Made by a program: the position numbers and the translations under genes
Origin: an uncultured Porphyromonadaceae bacterium
GTDB lineage: Bacteria > Bacteroidota > Bacteroidia > Bacteroidales > Muribaculaceae
Length of the DNA: 64,000 nucleotides
Reading direction: 5' to 3'
NCBI GenBank assembly: GCA_946553045.1
Contig: CAMNRO010000004.1
Coordinates: 62,001 to 126,000, forward strand
Shown here: piece by piece, positions 53,069 to 61,756 of the stretch
Numbering within the stretch: the stretch's first letter is position 1
Layout of the letters: the number at the start of each line of letters is the position of its first letter
The notes under the pieces: generated by a model
Databases searched by the model: none
Told to the model about the DNA's origin: nothing
What the model saw: the letters and a program-made list of their open reading frames with translations, nothing else

Positions 53069-53101
53069 TTCTGTAAGTTGAGGAAGTTCTTCAGTCTATA
53101 T

Positions 53102-53166
53102 AGTTAAGATAATAGTTTATAGTACCATTATCTTAACTTTATAAACTCTTTTTACTTATTAAACTT
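53102..53166 (-). repeat. Inverted repeat between susE-like and susF-like genes
   Basis: AGTTAAGATAAT (53102-53113) pairs with ATTATCTTAACT (53127-53138), with a second AGTTTAT/ATAAACT pairing. The flank TTATAAACTCTTTTTACTTATTAAACTT is nearly identical to the one after the SusD gene at 54528-54557. Confidence 0.85.
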
Positions 53167-53180
53167 GGTTTTGACTTGGG

Positions 53181-54443
53181 TTAATCGACGAAATCGAATG
53201 TCACTGTATTTGCCTTCGTATCGAGCGACACGCTGATAGTTGCACCGAGAGCGCCTTCGAGCTGGAAGGGGCCTTCGCCGACAGCGGTTTCGGCAGCTAC
53301 GCCGGGAGTGACAGGATAGTCCTTGCCCGTAACAGATGCCCACTGAGCCGCGCCCCAGCCGCTAAGTTCCTGATAGAAGCGGCAGAAGAGGTCGGGATTG
53401 CTATCCTGAGTCTCGGTGATTTCGAATGTGCCGGTGAAGACACCCGAGCCATCTGTGCATTCGAGGCGCCAGTTGTCGTAGATTTCGGCATTGTCTGCAG
53501 AGGGCTCTTTCCACAGGGCCTGATTGCCCACCATGTAGACATATTTCGGAGTCACAACTTCCTGCTCGCCGGCCTGAACCTTCACAGTCATCTTGTTGAG
53601 GTCTACGGTGATAGTCATCTTACCGCCGGTGAAGTCCTTGAATTCAAGTTTATCTTTGGTCACGGCAAGAGTTCCGTTGTATTCGCCGTCGGCGAGAATG
53701 CAGTCCACTTCCTTATCGTCGTTGGGGCCGCCGGCGATGCCGATGAAGTCGCTATCCCAGCCTGTGAGGGCGGTTGCGAAGCGGAATACGGGGTCGGCGG
53801 GCATATCGAACACAGCCGAGTACACATTGGAGCCGACAGCGTCGTCAGCTTCCCACAGACGCCAGTCCTTATATTTGTCGGCATTGTTGGCAATAGGCTC
53901 GGTCCAGCCGCTGGGAGCGCCTACGAGATAGATATACGCAGGAGTCTTCAGAGCGTAGTAGAAGTCCACGCGGGGAAGCTCGATGACATTCGAGGTAATG
54001 TTGGTCCACTCATAGGAGCCTACCTGAGCCACGGCGCGGACGTAGAGGGGGCGCACATGGTCTTCGGCATAAGGCTGCCAGGTGTCTTCGTCGGTGATAC
54101 CGAGCATTTCGCAGATTGCGATGGCAACATCGGCTTCGTTGAGGCCGATAGTGGCGCTGGCGCCGTTGATATTGGCAAGAGTCTTGTACTCGGCGAAATC
54201 CTCGGTGAGAGAGATTTCCGCAGAATAGTTCACAACGGTACCGATGCCGTAGTCGGGCTGAGAGCAGGTGAACTCGAGCACACCGCCTTCGGTGAGGTCA
54301 TAGTACTGCTGGGCGAAAGGCGGCACATTGAGTTTGAACTCGGTCGGTTTCTGCATCACCGGAGTGTCTGGAGTGGAGCACGATGCCACGCCAAGCATTG
54401 CAGCCGCAGCAGCCAGAACAGTATATATTTTAGCGAATTTCAT
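53181..54443 (-). CDS. SusE-like surface glycan-binding lipoprotein with duplicated module
   Basis: A 420-aa lipoprotein (MKFAKIYTVLAAAAAMLGVASC). The N-terminal 130 residues match the SusE domain (KPTEFKLNVPPFAQQYYDLTEGGVLEFTCSQPDYG). Two homologous modules follow: YIYLVGAPSGWTEPIANNADKYKDWRLWE (about 170-280) and YVYMVGNQALWKEPSADNAEIYDNWRLEC (about 300-410), a clear internal duplication of a SusE/SusF carbohydrate-binding fold. It is encoded between the SusD- and SusF-like genes. Binding specificity is inferred only from the resemblance to the starch-utilisation system. Confidence 0.9.
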   Translation of the reverse strand: MKFAKIYTVLAAAAAMLGVASCSTPDTPVMQKPTEFKLNVPPFAQQYYDLTEGGVLEFTCSQPDYGIGTVVNYSAEISLTEDFAEYKTLANINGASATIGLNEADVAIAICEMLGITDEDTWQPYAEDHVRPLYVRAVAQVGSYEWTNITSNVIELPRVDFYYALKTPAYIYLVGAPSGWTEPIANNADKYKDWRLWEADDAVGSNVYSAVFDMPADPVFRFATALTGWDSDFIGIAGGPNDDKEVDCILADGEYNGTLAVTKDKLEFKDFTGGKMTITVDLNKMTVKVQAGEQEVVTPKYVYMVGNQALWKEPSADNAEIYDNWRLECTDGSGVFTGTFEITETQDSNPDLFCRFYQELSGWGAAQWASVTGKDYPVTPGVAAETAVGEGPFQLEGALGATISVSLDTKANTVTFDFVD

Positions 54444-54478
54444 TGTTTCTTTTTTTGTAAGGTTTATAAAGTCGTCGG

Positions 54479-54557
54479 AGTTAAGACAATAGTACTGATA
54501 GCGTACAAAGAAGCCATTATCTTAACTTTATAAACTCCTTTCACTTATTAAACTTAT
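54479..54557 (-). repeat. Inverted repeat between susD-like and susE-like genes
   Basis: AGTTAAGACAAT (54479-54490) faces ATTATCTTAACT (54516-54527) with one mismatch. The 28-base flank TTATAAACTCCTTTCACTTATTAAACTT is a near copy of that at 53139-53166, so the same intergenic unit occurs twice in this operon. Confidence 0.85.
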
Positions 54558-54558
54558 A

Positions 54559-56103
54559 TCAATAACCGGGGTTCTGGCCTATGGTTTCGGTATATTGTGT
54601 CGGAATGGGGAAGAGAGCGCGATAAGCCGGAAGCGAGGCGCCTTCATAGTCGCCGCCTTTCCACGACCACATGTAGTTGCTGCCGGTGTACTTGCCGAAG
54701 CGGATAAGGTCGCTGCGGCGGTGACCTTCGCAGTAGAGCTCGCACATACGCTCCTTAAGCAGCTCGTCGGCATTGATCGACGAGAGGGCGGGCATGCCTG
54801 CGCGCTCGCGCACCAGGTTGAGGTAGCGCAGACCGTCGCATTCGACGCCGTGCATCTGGCATTCGGCCAGCATCAGATATGTATCGGCGAGGCGGAACAG
54901 AGGATAGTCGGCATTCGACATGGCAACATTGTTGTTATTGTTGCCGGCAGTGTTCTCATAGTCGGTCTCGGGGCTGTTGGAGTACTTGATGAGCATATAG
55001 CCGCACGAAGTGGCGTCGTTGCCGCCGAGGGTGGGAATATCTTCCTGGAAAGTACCCTCGAAGATGAGACGGCGCTTGTCGGCGCGGTCGAGAGCCTTCG
55101 ACAGCTCGGGGCGCAGGCGCAGACCGCCCCATGCGTCCTTATAGTTGAGCTTCTTGAGAATCTCCTCGCCTGCCGAGGCAAACCATGCGCCGCAGGTGAG
55201 GTAGGTTGTGCCGCCCCAGGCCTCCATGCGGCCCTGCTCCTGGGGTACTACCCAGAGGAGCTCGCCGTTGCCGGCATACTTGTCGTTGGTGGCACAGAAA
55301 AGATATTTGTATTCAGGGGCAAGGGTAATGCCGGTAGAAACAACCTGCTTGCAGGCCTCGGCGCATTCGCGCCACATGGGGGTGCCGGTGTAGACCTCGG
55401 CATTGAGATAGAGCTTGGCAAGAAGCATATAGCCGGCCTCGCGGCTCACGCGGCCATAAGCCTGCTCGGCGGCCGGTTTGAGCTGGGGCACATATGTCTC
55501 GAGCTCGGCGGTGATGGCGTCGAAGAGCTGCTTGCGGTCGTAGGTGGGAGGTGTTGCGCCTGTGGTGGAGCTTTCATCAATCCACGGGCCGCGGCCGAAG
55601 AGGTCAATCATCTGATAGTATGCCAGGCCGCGCAGAGCCGATGCCTCGGCGATACGTGCGTTCACTTCGGCTTCGTCGAAGAAAGCGGCGCCCTGCGAGC
55701 GCATGCCCGACATGAATTCGGCAGCCATCTTGGCATTGAAGAACTCGCGTGCGAAAGCGGCGTAGATCCATTCGTTGTCGGGGCTCCACTGGTTCTTGTT
55801 GAGAGGCTGGTAGCCGGGGTCGTTCCAAGCCTCGGAGATGAAGCACTCGTCGGCCACGATTTCATTGAGGTTGAAGTGAGTACGGGTGAATGTACCGGCA
55901 CCGCCGTCCGAAGTCGAGATGATGTCGTCGCGGTAGAGGTTGGCATAGATACGGCCCAGGAAGCCGTCCCACTCGGCCTGAGTGGTCAGTTCGAGCTTTA
56001 TGTTGGGGTCGTTGGGCGTGAGGTCGAGGTCGCCGACGCACGATGTGCCGGCGAAAGCCATCAGGGCTACACAGCCCGCAAGTATATGGTTTGTAAATTT
56101 CAT
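54559..56103 (-). CDS. SusD/RagB-type glycan-binding lipoprotein
   Basis: A 514-aa surface lipoprotein (MKFTNHILAGCVALMAFAGTSC). Family segments are ASALRGLAYYQMIDLFGRGPWIDE near 145-165, EAGYMLLAKLYLNAEVYTG near 215-235, LFRLADTYLMLAECQMHG near 400-420, and the C-terminal ERMCELYCEGHRRSDLIRFGKYTG. It works with the SusC encoded just upstream (22-base gap) to bind and import glycan. The absence of hydrolases in the operon means digestion must rely on enzymes encoded elsewhere. Confidence 0.96.
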   Translation of the reverse strand: MKFTNHILAGCVALMAFAGTSCVGDLDLTPNDPNIKLELTTQAEWDGFLGRIYANLYRDDIISTSDGGAGTFTRTHFNLNEIVADECFISEAWNDPGYQPLNKNQWSPDNEWIYAAFAREFFNAKMAAEFMSGMRSQGAAFFDEAEVNARIAEASALRGLAYYQMIDLFGRGPWIDESSTTGATPPTYDRKQLFDAITAELETYVPQLKPAAEQAYGRVSREAGYMLLAKLYLNAEVYTGTPMWRECAEACKQVVSTGITLAPEYKYLFCATNDKYAGNGELLWVVPQEQGRMEAWGGTTYLTCGAWFASAGEEILKKLNYKDAWGGLRLRPELSKALDRADKRRLIFEGTFQEDIPTLGGNDATSCGYMLIKYSNSPETDYENTAGNNNNNVAMSNADYPLFRLADTYLMLAECQMHGVECDGLRYLNLVRERAGMPALSSINADELLKERMCELYCEGHRRSDLIRFGKYTGSNYMWSWKGGDYEGASLPAYRALFPIPTQYTETIGQNPGY

Positions 56104-56125
56104 ATTGATGTCTTGTTTACCGGTT

Positions 56126-59100
56126 TTAGAAATTTGCTACCAGACCGAAGGTTACGGTCACAGGGCGCGGGTAGGGAGCGCCGTCGATACCCTGCTGGTA
56201 GGTCAGTTCGGGGTCGAGACCCTTATACTTGGTGATGATGAAGGGGTTCTGGACGGCACCGAAGAGGCGCAGCTTCATCTTGTTCTTCATCAGATTGTCG
56301 AATGTATAGCCGAGAGTGATGTTGTCGCAGCGCACGAACGAGGCGTTCTGCACGAAATAGCTGCTGAGCATGAGCTCGGTGGTGCGGGTCTGCTCGAAGA
56401 GATAGGTGTTGTTCATCAGGTTCGAGAGAGTGGGCTGGTTGGTAGCCATGGCCGCAAACGAGTTGTCCATCTGGTTCTTGTTGTAAGCCCAGTTGCCGAA
56501 AGAGCCGCGGAGCACGAAGCCGAAATCCCAGTTCTTGTAGTTGAAGGTATTGTGCCAGCTTGCGGTCCAGTCGGGGTGAACGTGGTGGAAGAGGATTTTG
56601 TCCTCGTCGGTGATGGCGCCGTCGCCGTTCTGGTCGACATATACGCCTTCGAGCGGATTGCCGTTGCTGTCGTAGGCCTGCTCGTAAACCCAGAAGGAGA
56701 ATGCGCTCTCGCCCACTACGTGCTTCTGAACGTCGACACCGTTGCCGAGGCTGCCGGTGGTAGCCGATGCACCGTCGGCAAGACGGGTGATTTTATTCTT
56801 GTTGTAGGCAAGGTTTAGGTTCGAAGTCCAGGTGAAATCCTTGGTAACGATGGGGCGTGTACTGAGGTTGAACTCAAAGCCGGTGTTCTTGAGGTCGCCG
56901 AGGTTGAGCCAGCCCACATTCGAAAGGTTGGAGCCGGCGGGGAAGTTGGCCGATACAAGAAGGTCTTTGGTCTTGCGCTCGTAGAGTTCGATGCTACCGG
57001 TGATACGGTTGTTGAGGAAGCCGAAGTCGAGGCCGATGTTCTTGGTGGTTGTTTCCTCCCACTTCAGGTCGCCGTTATAGGGGTTGGGATATGCGAGCTG
57101 CACATACTGGCCGTTGATGATATACGAGTTGCCGTCGCCGATAAGGGTGCTGTAGACAGGCAGATAGGGGAAATAGTCGCCGCCTACGTCCTGCTGGCCG
57201 GTGATACCCCAGTCGAAGCGGAGCTTAAGTTCGCTCAGCACGCCGCGGGCGCCTTCCATGAAGCTTTCGTCGAGAATCTTCCAACCAAGAGCCGCTGCGG
57301 GGAACGAACCCCAGCGGTGGTCCTTGCCGAAGCGGCTGGTACCGTCGCGACGCATGGTGAAGGTGAGCAGATAGCGGTCCATGAAGGTATAGTTGAGTCG
57401 GCCGAAGAACGACACGAGCTGATAGCGGCTCTTATAGTAGCTTGTCGGGCCATACTGGTATCCGGCGAAGTCTTTCAGAGCGACGGGCTGACCGCCGTTG
57501 AGGTTGGGGTCGGAGAACATGATGTCGGACGATGCCATCTGCGGGTCGGCAACAGTGAAATCGTGGCCGCTGTTGTTGAAGCGCTGCCAGGAGTAACCGC
57601 CGGTGACGTCGACGTCGCTCTTGATGGCCTCGAAATTCTTGTGATAGTTGAGATAGAACTCAAGCATGAGGGTGTAGCGCTCCTGGTTTTCCTTGCTCAG
57701 GCTGCCGTAGCCCTGCTGCACGTTCACGACACCGCCGTCGGTGCCGCGCACCTGGAACTTGCCGTCCCAAGCCGCCGGCGAGAAGGGCTGCTCGAAGTTG
57801 CGCACCTCGCCGTGGCTGTAGTCATAGCCGAGGTTGAGGTTGGCGCGGAGCTCGCGGAGGAAGGGCATCTTGAGGTCAATCTGGAGATTGCCCACGCTCT
57901 GATATACTTTCGAGCGGCTGTAGTGGTCTTTCCAGAGCGACACAGGGTTCTTGGCATAGATATTGCTCACATTGCTGCCGGGAGAATCGGGGCCTGCGAG
58001 GCTGCCGTCGATGAGGTATGTGGTGTAGTTGTTGAACACATTGTCCATGTGCACCGGCAGAGTCGGGTTGAAGCCGATTGCGCTGCCCAGAGCGCCGCCG
58101 CCATAGTTATTGACGATATAAGAACCCTTGGCGTTGGCGCTGATGTTGAGAAGATCGTCGAAGAACGACGGAGTAAGGTTGATGGTGGCGCCCAGACGCT
58201 GGTTGTCGGTGCCGCGGAGAACACCGTCGGTGCCGGTGTAGTTCACACCGACGCGATAGGGAAGCGAACCTGTCTTGCCGCCTACAGAGAGGCTGTAGTC
58301 ATGGCTGAAAGTGGTGCGGAGCACTTCTTTCTGCCAGTCGGTGCTGACAGCGCCGAGCTTTGCGGCCTGGGCCGATTCGGCACCGTATTTGTTGATGATA
58401 TAGTTGCGATATTCCGAGCCGCTCATCATATCGAGATATTTGCGGGGAGTAGCCACATAGAAGTTGGCTGCGAAATTCACCTGCGGAGCGCCGTCCTTGC
58501 CTCGCTTGGTGGTGATGATAATCACACCGTTCGACGCGCGGCTACCGTAGATAGCCGTAGCCGAGGCAGATTTGAGGATAGTCATATTCTCGATATTCTC
58601 GGGGCTTACCAGCGAGAGGGGGTTCGACGAACCCTTCACCGTGTTGCCGTCCATGGGCACACCGTCGATTACGACAAGAGGTGCGTTCGAGGCGTTGAGC
58701 GAGGCACCGCCGCGAATCTGGATTGCAGCGCCGCCCGAGGGGTCGCCGCCCTGGGTCGACACAACCACACCGGGGCTTGCGCCTACGAGAAGGTCCTGAG
58801 CCGTTGTTGCGAGGCCGGCCTCGATGTCGGTAGGCTTAACGACGCCGACAGAACCGGTTGCATCCGATTTTTTAACCACACCATAGCCCACGACCACGAG
58901 CTCGTTCATGGCCACGGTGTTCGTCTTGAGATTTACGTTGATTTGGGTGCGGCCTTCAACAGGTATTTCCTGCGAATCGCAGCCGACATACGAGAACACG
59001 AGCACAGCGTCGGGGGCAACTGAAATTTTATAGTTACCGTCGAAATCGGTGGCTACGCCCTTTCCGGGAATGCCTTTCACCTCGACGCTTGCGCCGATGG

Positions 59101-59233
59101 CGGGTTCGCCTTCGGGCTCATACACAGTACCGGATACCGTGATGTTCTGCGCTAAAGCCGGGAGTGCTGCCGTGAGCATAAGAGCGAACACGAACAGTGC
59201 TTTCCGGGTCATTTGAAAACAAATGTTCTTCAT
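56126..59233 (-). CDS. SusC/RagA-type TonB-dependent outer-membrane transporter
   Basis: A 1035-aa outer-membrane glycan importer. A signal peptide ends at PALAQ (about residue 29; MTRKALFVF a few codons in could be the real start). It is followed by the regulatory domain VSGTVYEPEGEPAIGASVEVKGIPGKGVATDFDGNYKI, then NELVVVGYGVVKKSDATGSVG, the plug with VIDGVPMDGNTVKGSSNPLSLVSPENIENMTILKSASATAIYGSRASNGVIIITTK, and the barrel ending TVTFGLVANF. It heads the SusCDEF-like operon. Its upstream region carries a palindrome and a C9 tract, possible regulatory sites. Confidence 0.96.
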   Translation of the reverse strand: MKNICFQMTRKALFVFALMLTAALPALAQNITVSGTVYEPEGEPAIGASVEVKGIPGKGVATDFDGNYKISVAPDAVLVFSYVGCDSQEIPVEGRTQINVNLKTNTVAMNELVVVGYGVVKKSDATGSVGVVKPTDIEAGLATTAQDLLVGASPGVVVSTQGGDPSGGAAIQIRGGASLNASNAPLVVIDGVPMDGNTVKGSSNPLSLVSPENIENMTILKSASATAIYGSRASNGVIIITTKRGKDGAPQVNFAANFYVATPRKYLDMMSGSEYRNYIINKYGAESAQAAKLGAVSTDWQKEVLRTTFSHDYSLSVGGKTGSLPYRVGVNYTGTDGVLRGTDNQRLGATINLTPSFFDDLLNISANAKGSYIVNNYGGGALGSAIGFNPTLPVHMDNVFNNYTTYLIDGSLAGPDSPGSNVSNIYAKNPVSLWKDHYSRSKVYQSVGNLQIDLKMPFLRELRANLNLGYDYSHGEVRNFEQPFSPAAWDGKFQVRGTDGGVVNVQQGYGSLSKENQERYTLMLEFYLNYHKNFEAIKSDVDVTGGYSWQRFNNSGHDFTVADPQMASSDIMFSDPNLNGGQPVALKDFAGYQYGPTSYYKSRYQLVSFFGRLNYTFMDRYLLTFTMRRDGTSRFGKDHRWGSFPAAALGWKILDESFMEGARGVLSELKLRFDWGITGQQDVGGDYFPYLPVYSTLIGDGNSYIINGQYVQLAYPNPYNGDLKWEETTTKNIGLDFGFLNNRITGSIELYERKTKDLLVSANFPAGSNLSNVGWLNLGDLKNTGFEFNLSTRPIVTKDFTWTSNLNLAYNKNKITRLADGASATTGSLGNGVDVQKHVVGESAFSFWVYEQAYDSNGNPLEGVYVDQNGDGAITDEDKILFHHVHPDWTASWHNTFNYKNWDFGFVLRGSFGNWAYNKNQMDNSFAAMATNQPTLSNLMNNTYLFEQTRTTELMLSSYFVQNASFVRCDNITLGYTFDNLMKNKMKLRLFGAVQNPFIITKYKGLDPELTYQQGIDGAPYPRPVTVTFGLVANF

Positions 59234-59271
59234 GCAAGAGTGTTTTTAGTAAGTAAGTATTTATTAAGTTT

Positions 59272-59412
59272 ATGTTTCTGTCTGCATTACACCGTCGGAG
59301 GTGGTCTGAAGGCCGGTTCGCCCAAGGTGAAGGCGATGGCGGCTGGTATCAGATTGTCCGCGCCCGTAAAATGGCGCCCGGAGTCGGTAAGGTGGTTGAT
59401 GTGTCGATATAA
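59272..59412 (+). other. GC-rich 46-codon ORF or gene fossil in the susC upstream region
   Basis: Within an AT-rich gap, 59272-59412 is GC-rich and open from ATG: MFLSALHRRRWSEGRFAQGEGDGGWYQIVRARKMAPGVGKVVDVSI. The second half looks coding by codon use, and the first half reads better in another frame (TVGGGLKAGS), suggesting a decayed gene end. It lies antisense to the susC leader. I do not recognise it. Confidence 0.3.
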
Positions 59413-59466
59413 TCCTACTCGAAAAAGGTGTCTGAGAGAATCAGACCTCAAAGTCCGCTACAAAGA

Positions 59467-59487
59467 AAGTTAATTTTTCATTAACTT
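59467..59487. promoter_or_regulatory. AAGTTAAT palindrome upstream of susC
   Basis: AAGTTAAT-TTTTC-ATTAACTT is an 8-bp perfect inverted repeat about 235 bases before the SusC start. It is a candidate regulator site; no clear promoter box is seen next to it. Confidence 0.45.
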
Positions 59488-59518
59488 GTTCAATCGCCAC
59501 CCAAGAAACCTCCAATCA

Positions 59519-59527
59519 CCCCCCCCC
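59519..59527. repeat. Poly-C tract (C9; G9 on the minus strand)
   Basis: Nine Cs lie between the divergent susC and ATPase genes, about 285 bases before susC and 140 before the ATPase. The length equals that of the G9 in the GH31 gene. Length changes here could alter promoter spacing rather than a reading frame. Confidence 0.8.
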
Positions 59528-59623
59528 AATTTAACATTTTTAACTTTATTTAAGCAACAATAGCCAACCCGCCTCGCAGACCCGATGTTATCCCACTTCC
59601 ATAAAATGCAATATGTCTTTTTT

Positions 59624-59664
59624 TTTAGGACAAAAAACCTTATTTTTGTCCTAAATTTTAGGAC
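59624..59664 (+). promoter_or_regulatory. Palindromic operator and promoter of the DUF4143 ATPase gene
   Basis: TTTAGGACAAAAA (59624-59636) and TTTTTGTCCTAAA (59643-59655) are a perfect 13-bp inverted repeat, and a third half-site TTTTAGGAC follows at 59656-59664, ending 3 bases before the ATG. The TATTTTTG at 59641-59648 fits a -7 box, so a bound protein or an mRNA hairpin could block expression. Confidence 0.7.
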
Positions 59665-59667
59665 GCC

Positions 59668-60969
59668 ATGAATAAACTATATCTCAAATCGCAGATAGCG
59701 ATGCGCCAGGCCGAATTTCCCACCGACCTGAAGAAGCGCGAAAACGAACTACCCGTAGACTGCGGTAAAATAGTGACCATACCAGGTGTGAGGCGCTGCG
59801 GAAAAACATCGCAAATGGAAGCCGTCGTCAACAGCCTGCTCTCACGCGGAGTGCCGCCTGAACAAATTTTATGGGTGAGCTTCGACGACGAGCGCCTTGT
59901 CAGAATGAGTTCCGAAGACCTCAACCAGATAATAGAGGCCTACTGCGAGATGTATCCCGACATTCCGATAGCTTCGGTATATATGTTTTTCGATGAGATA
60001 CAGTTGATTGAAGGGTGGGAATACTTCGTAATGCGTCTCTACAAGCACTATTCGAAGAACATATATATAAGCGGAAGCAATGCCAGTATGCTCGGCAGCG
60101 AACTAAAGTCGGCACTACGCGGCTGGCCCTTGGAGGAAGAGACTCTGCCGCTTTCATTCAGAGAATACTGTGGCTTCAAGGGCATTAAGACCGATAGCTG
60201 GCTGGAGGCCGACCTTGCAAAAATAAAAAATGCTTTTTTCGCATACAACAACGATGGTGGATTTCCCGAGGCTGTTCTTACCGACAACCCTCTGCATAAA
60301 GCCCGAATACTACAGACATATTTCGACACAATGCTCTTGAAAGACCTTGCGGAACACTACAAACTGTCGAACATAGAAGTATTGCGCTATTATCTGAAGC
60401 GGATAATGGCAAATCTCACTAAACCGACATCGGTCCGGGCCATACATGGCGACATCAAATCGCGCGGACTGAAAGTAAGCAAAGACGATTTATACCTCTG
60501 GGCAGGATATGCATGCGAAATATTCATGTTCCTGCGAATTTCGAACTACAGCAAATCGCTCCAGAAAACCGAGAGTTCGCAGCCCAAATACTATTGTATC
60601 GACAACGGTCTGCGCGACGCCGTTTTACTTCCCCGGAGCGATGACGACGGCAAGAAGCTTGAAAACACTGTGTTCCTCCAGCTTTACCGCAAGCGGACTC
60701 CTCTCGACCGGATATTCTACTATCAGGGAAAGGGTGAATGTGATTTCGTAGTACAGCGAGGCACCGAAATCGACCGGCTCATACAAGTATGCTGGGATAT
60801 GGAGGACCACGAAACCCGAATCCGCGAGATAAACGGAATAGCCGAGGCAGCCCGGGCAACCGGCTGTCATAACCTTTTCATAATAACCGCGGAAGCCACC
60901 GATGAAATCACTACAGACGACGGTTTGACGATACACGTGCTTCCCGCATGGCAATGGCTGCTACAATAA
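59668..60969 (+). CDS. AAA+ ATPase with DUF4143 domain
   Basis: A 433-aa predicted ATPase. Walker A is GVRRCGKTSQME (about residues 36-47), a form typical of this family, and Walker B is VYMFFDEIQLIEGWEYFV near 107-123; ISGSNASMLGSEL is the sensor region. The C-terminal DUF4143 domain (about 205-380) resembles a restriction-endonuclease-like fold with YYQGKGECDFVVQRG. Such genes are widespread, mobile and of unknown role in Bacteroidota. Many copies are thought to be accessory. It stands alone with a strong operator-like palindrome in its promoter. Confidence 0.9.
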   Translation: MNKLYLKSQIAMRQAEFPTDLKKRENELPVDCGKIVTIPGVRRCGKTSQMEAVVNSLLSRGVPPEQILWVSFDDERLVRMSSEDLNQIIEAYCEMYPDIPIASVYMFFDEIQLIEGWEYFVMRLYKHYSKNIYISGSNASMLGSELKSALRGWPLEEETLPLSFREYCGFKGIKTDSWLEADLAKIKNAFFAYNNDGGFPEAVLTDNPLHKARILQTYFDTMLLKDLAEHYKLSNIEVLRYYLKRIMANLTKPTSVRAIHGDIKSRGLKVSKDDLYLWAGYACEIFMFLRISNYSKSLQKTESSQPKYYCIDNGLRDAVLLPRSDDDGKKLENTVFLQLYRKRTPLDRIFYYQGKGECDFVVQRGTEIDRLIQVCWDMEDHETRIREINGIAEAARATGCHNLFIITAEATDEITTDDGLTIHVLPAWQWLLQ

Positions 60970-60986
60970 AATATCCGATAGGCACA

Positions 60987-61024
60987 TAAAAAACTCGGAC
61001 AGAAGCATTCGCTCCAGTCCGAGT
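60987..61024 (-). terminator. Terminator of efp
   Basis: ACTCGGAC and GTCCGAGT form an 8-bp stem with a 16-base loop; on the minus strand it runs into a T6-7 tail. It may also slow the converging ATPase transcript. Confidence 0.85.
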
Positions 61025-61051
61025 ATTCTATTATGCTTACAGCGCCGGTGA

Positions 61052-61615
61052 TTACTTCACGCGCTCCATGTATGAGCCGTCGCGGGTATCGACACGAATC
61101 TTATCGCCGATGTTGCAGAAGAGGGGCACACGTACTTCGGCGCCGGTCTCCAGTGTAGCAGGCTTGAGAGTGTTGGTGGCTGTATCGCCCTTGATACCGG
61201 GCTCGGTATAGGTGATTTCGAGAGTAACCTTGATAGGCATTTCGGCATAGAGGACGGTGTCGGTCGAGGCATCGCTCACTACGTCGAGAACATCACCTTC
61301 TTTCATGTAAGCTGCGCCGGTCACGAGTTCCTTCTTGATAGGAATCTGCTCGTATGTTTCCTGGTTCATGAAGATGTCGTCCTCGCCTTCGGTGTAAAGG
61401 AACTGATAGGGACGGTGTTCAACGCGAACGTCTTCAAGTTTTTCACCGATGTTGAAGCGACGTTCGAGGACGCGGCCGTCGACAACGTTTTTGAGTTTGG
61501 TGCGCATGAAAGTGTTGCCCTTGCCCGGCTTTACATGGAGGAATTCCACGCAGAAGTAGAGCTGGCCGTCCATACGGATGCAAGTGCCGTTTTTGATGTC
61601 TTGTGCGTTAATCAT
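61052..61615 (-). CDS. efp: Elongation factor P
   Basis: A 187-aa translation factor that relieves ribosome stalling at proline runs. The N-terminal KOW-like domain has the tip loop HVKPGKGNTFMRTKLKN with Lys32, the site that is modified in many bacteria. The two following OB-fold domains include YMKEGDVLDVVSDAST and the signature-like ITYTEPGIKGDTATNTLKPATLETGAEVRVPLFCNIGDKIRVDTRDG. Length is standard. It is transcribed alone from a -7 box about 40 bases upstream. Confidence 0.98.
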   Translation of the reverse strand: MINAQDIKNGTCIRMDGQLYFCVEFLHVKPGKGNTFMRTKLKNVVDGRVLERRFNIGEKLEDVRVEHRPYQFLYTEGEDDIFMNQETYEQIPIKKELVTGAAYMKEGDVLDVVSDASTDTVLYAEMPIKVTLEITYTEPGIKGDTATNTLKPATLETGAEVRVPLFCNIGDKIRVDTRDGSYMERVK

Positions 61616-61651
61616 ATATGTAGGATTGTGTATTCTCGCGATTTACGGCTG

Positions 61652-61659
61652 CAAAAATA
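61652..61659 (-). promoter_or_regulatory. Promoter -7 element for efp
   Basis: TATTTTTG on the minus strand fits TAnnTTTG; an ATTG lies about 19-20 bases further upstream as a weak -33 box. Confidence 0.55.
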
Positions 61660-61756
61660 GTAAAAATCGGCCAAATACCCAATAAACACGAGCCACATGA
61701 GCCGAAAAAGTGCAAAAAGTCAAAAAAACCAAGCCGACAGCACCCCGCCCGGCAAC

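Noticed and set aside
51560-53107. 515-aa plus-strand ORF
   Set aside because: Antisense to the SusF-like lipoprotein gene.
54595-56235. 546-aa plus-strand ORF
   Set aside because: Antisense to the SusD-like gene; no recognisable domain.
57317-59023. 568-aa plus-strand ORF
   Set aside because: Exactly antisense to the SusC gene; composition and lack of motifs mark it as a shadow of GC-rich coding sequence.
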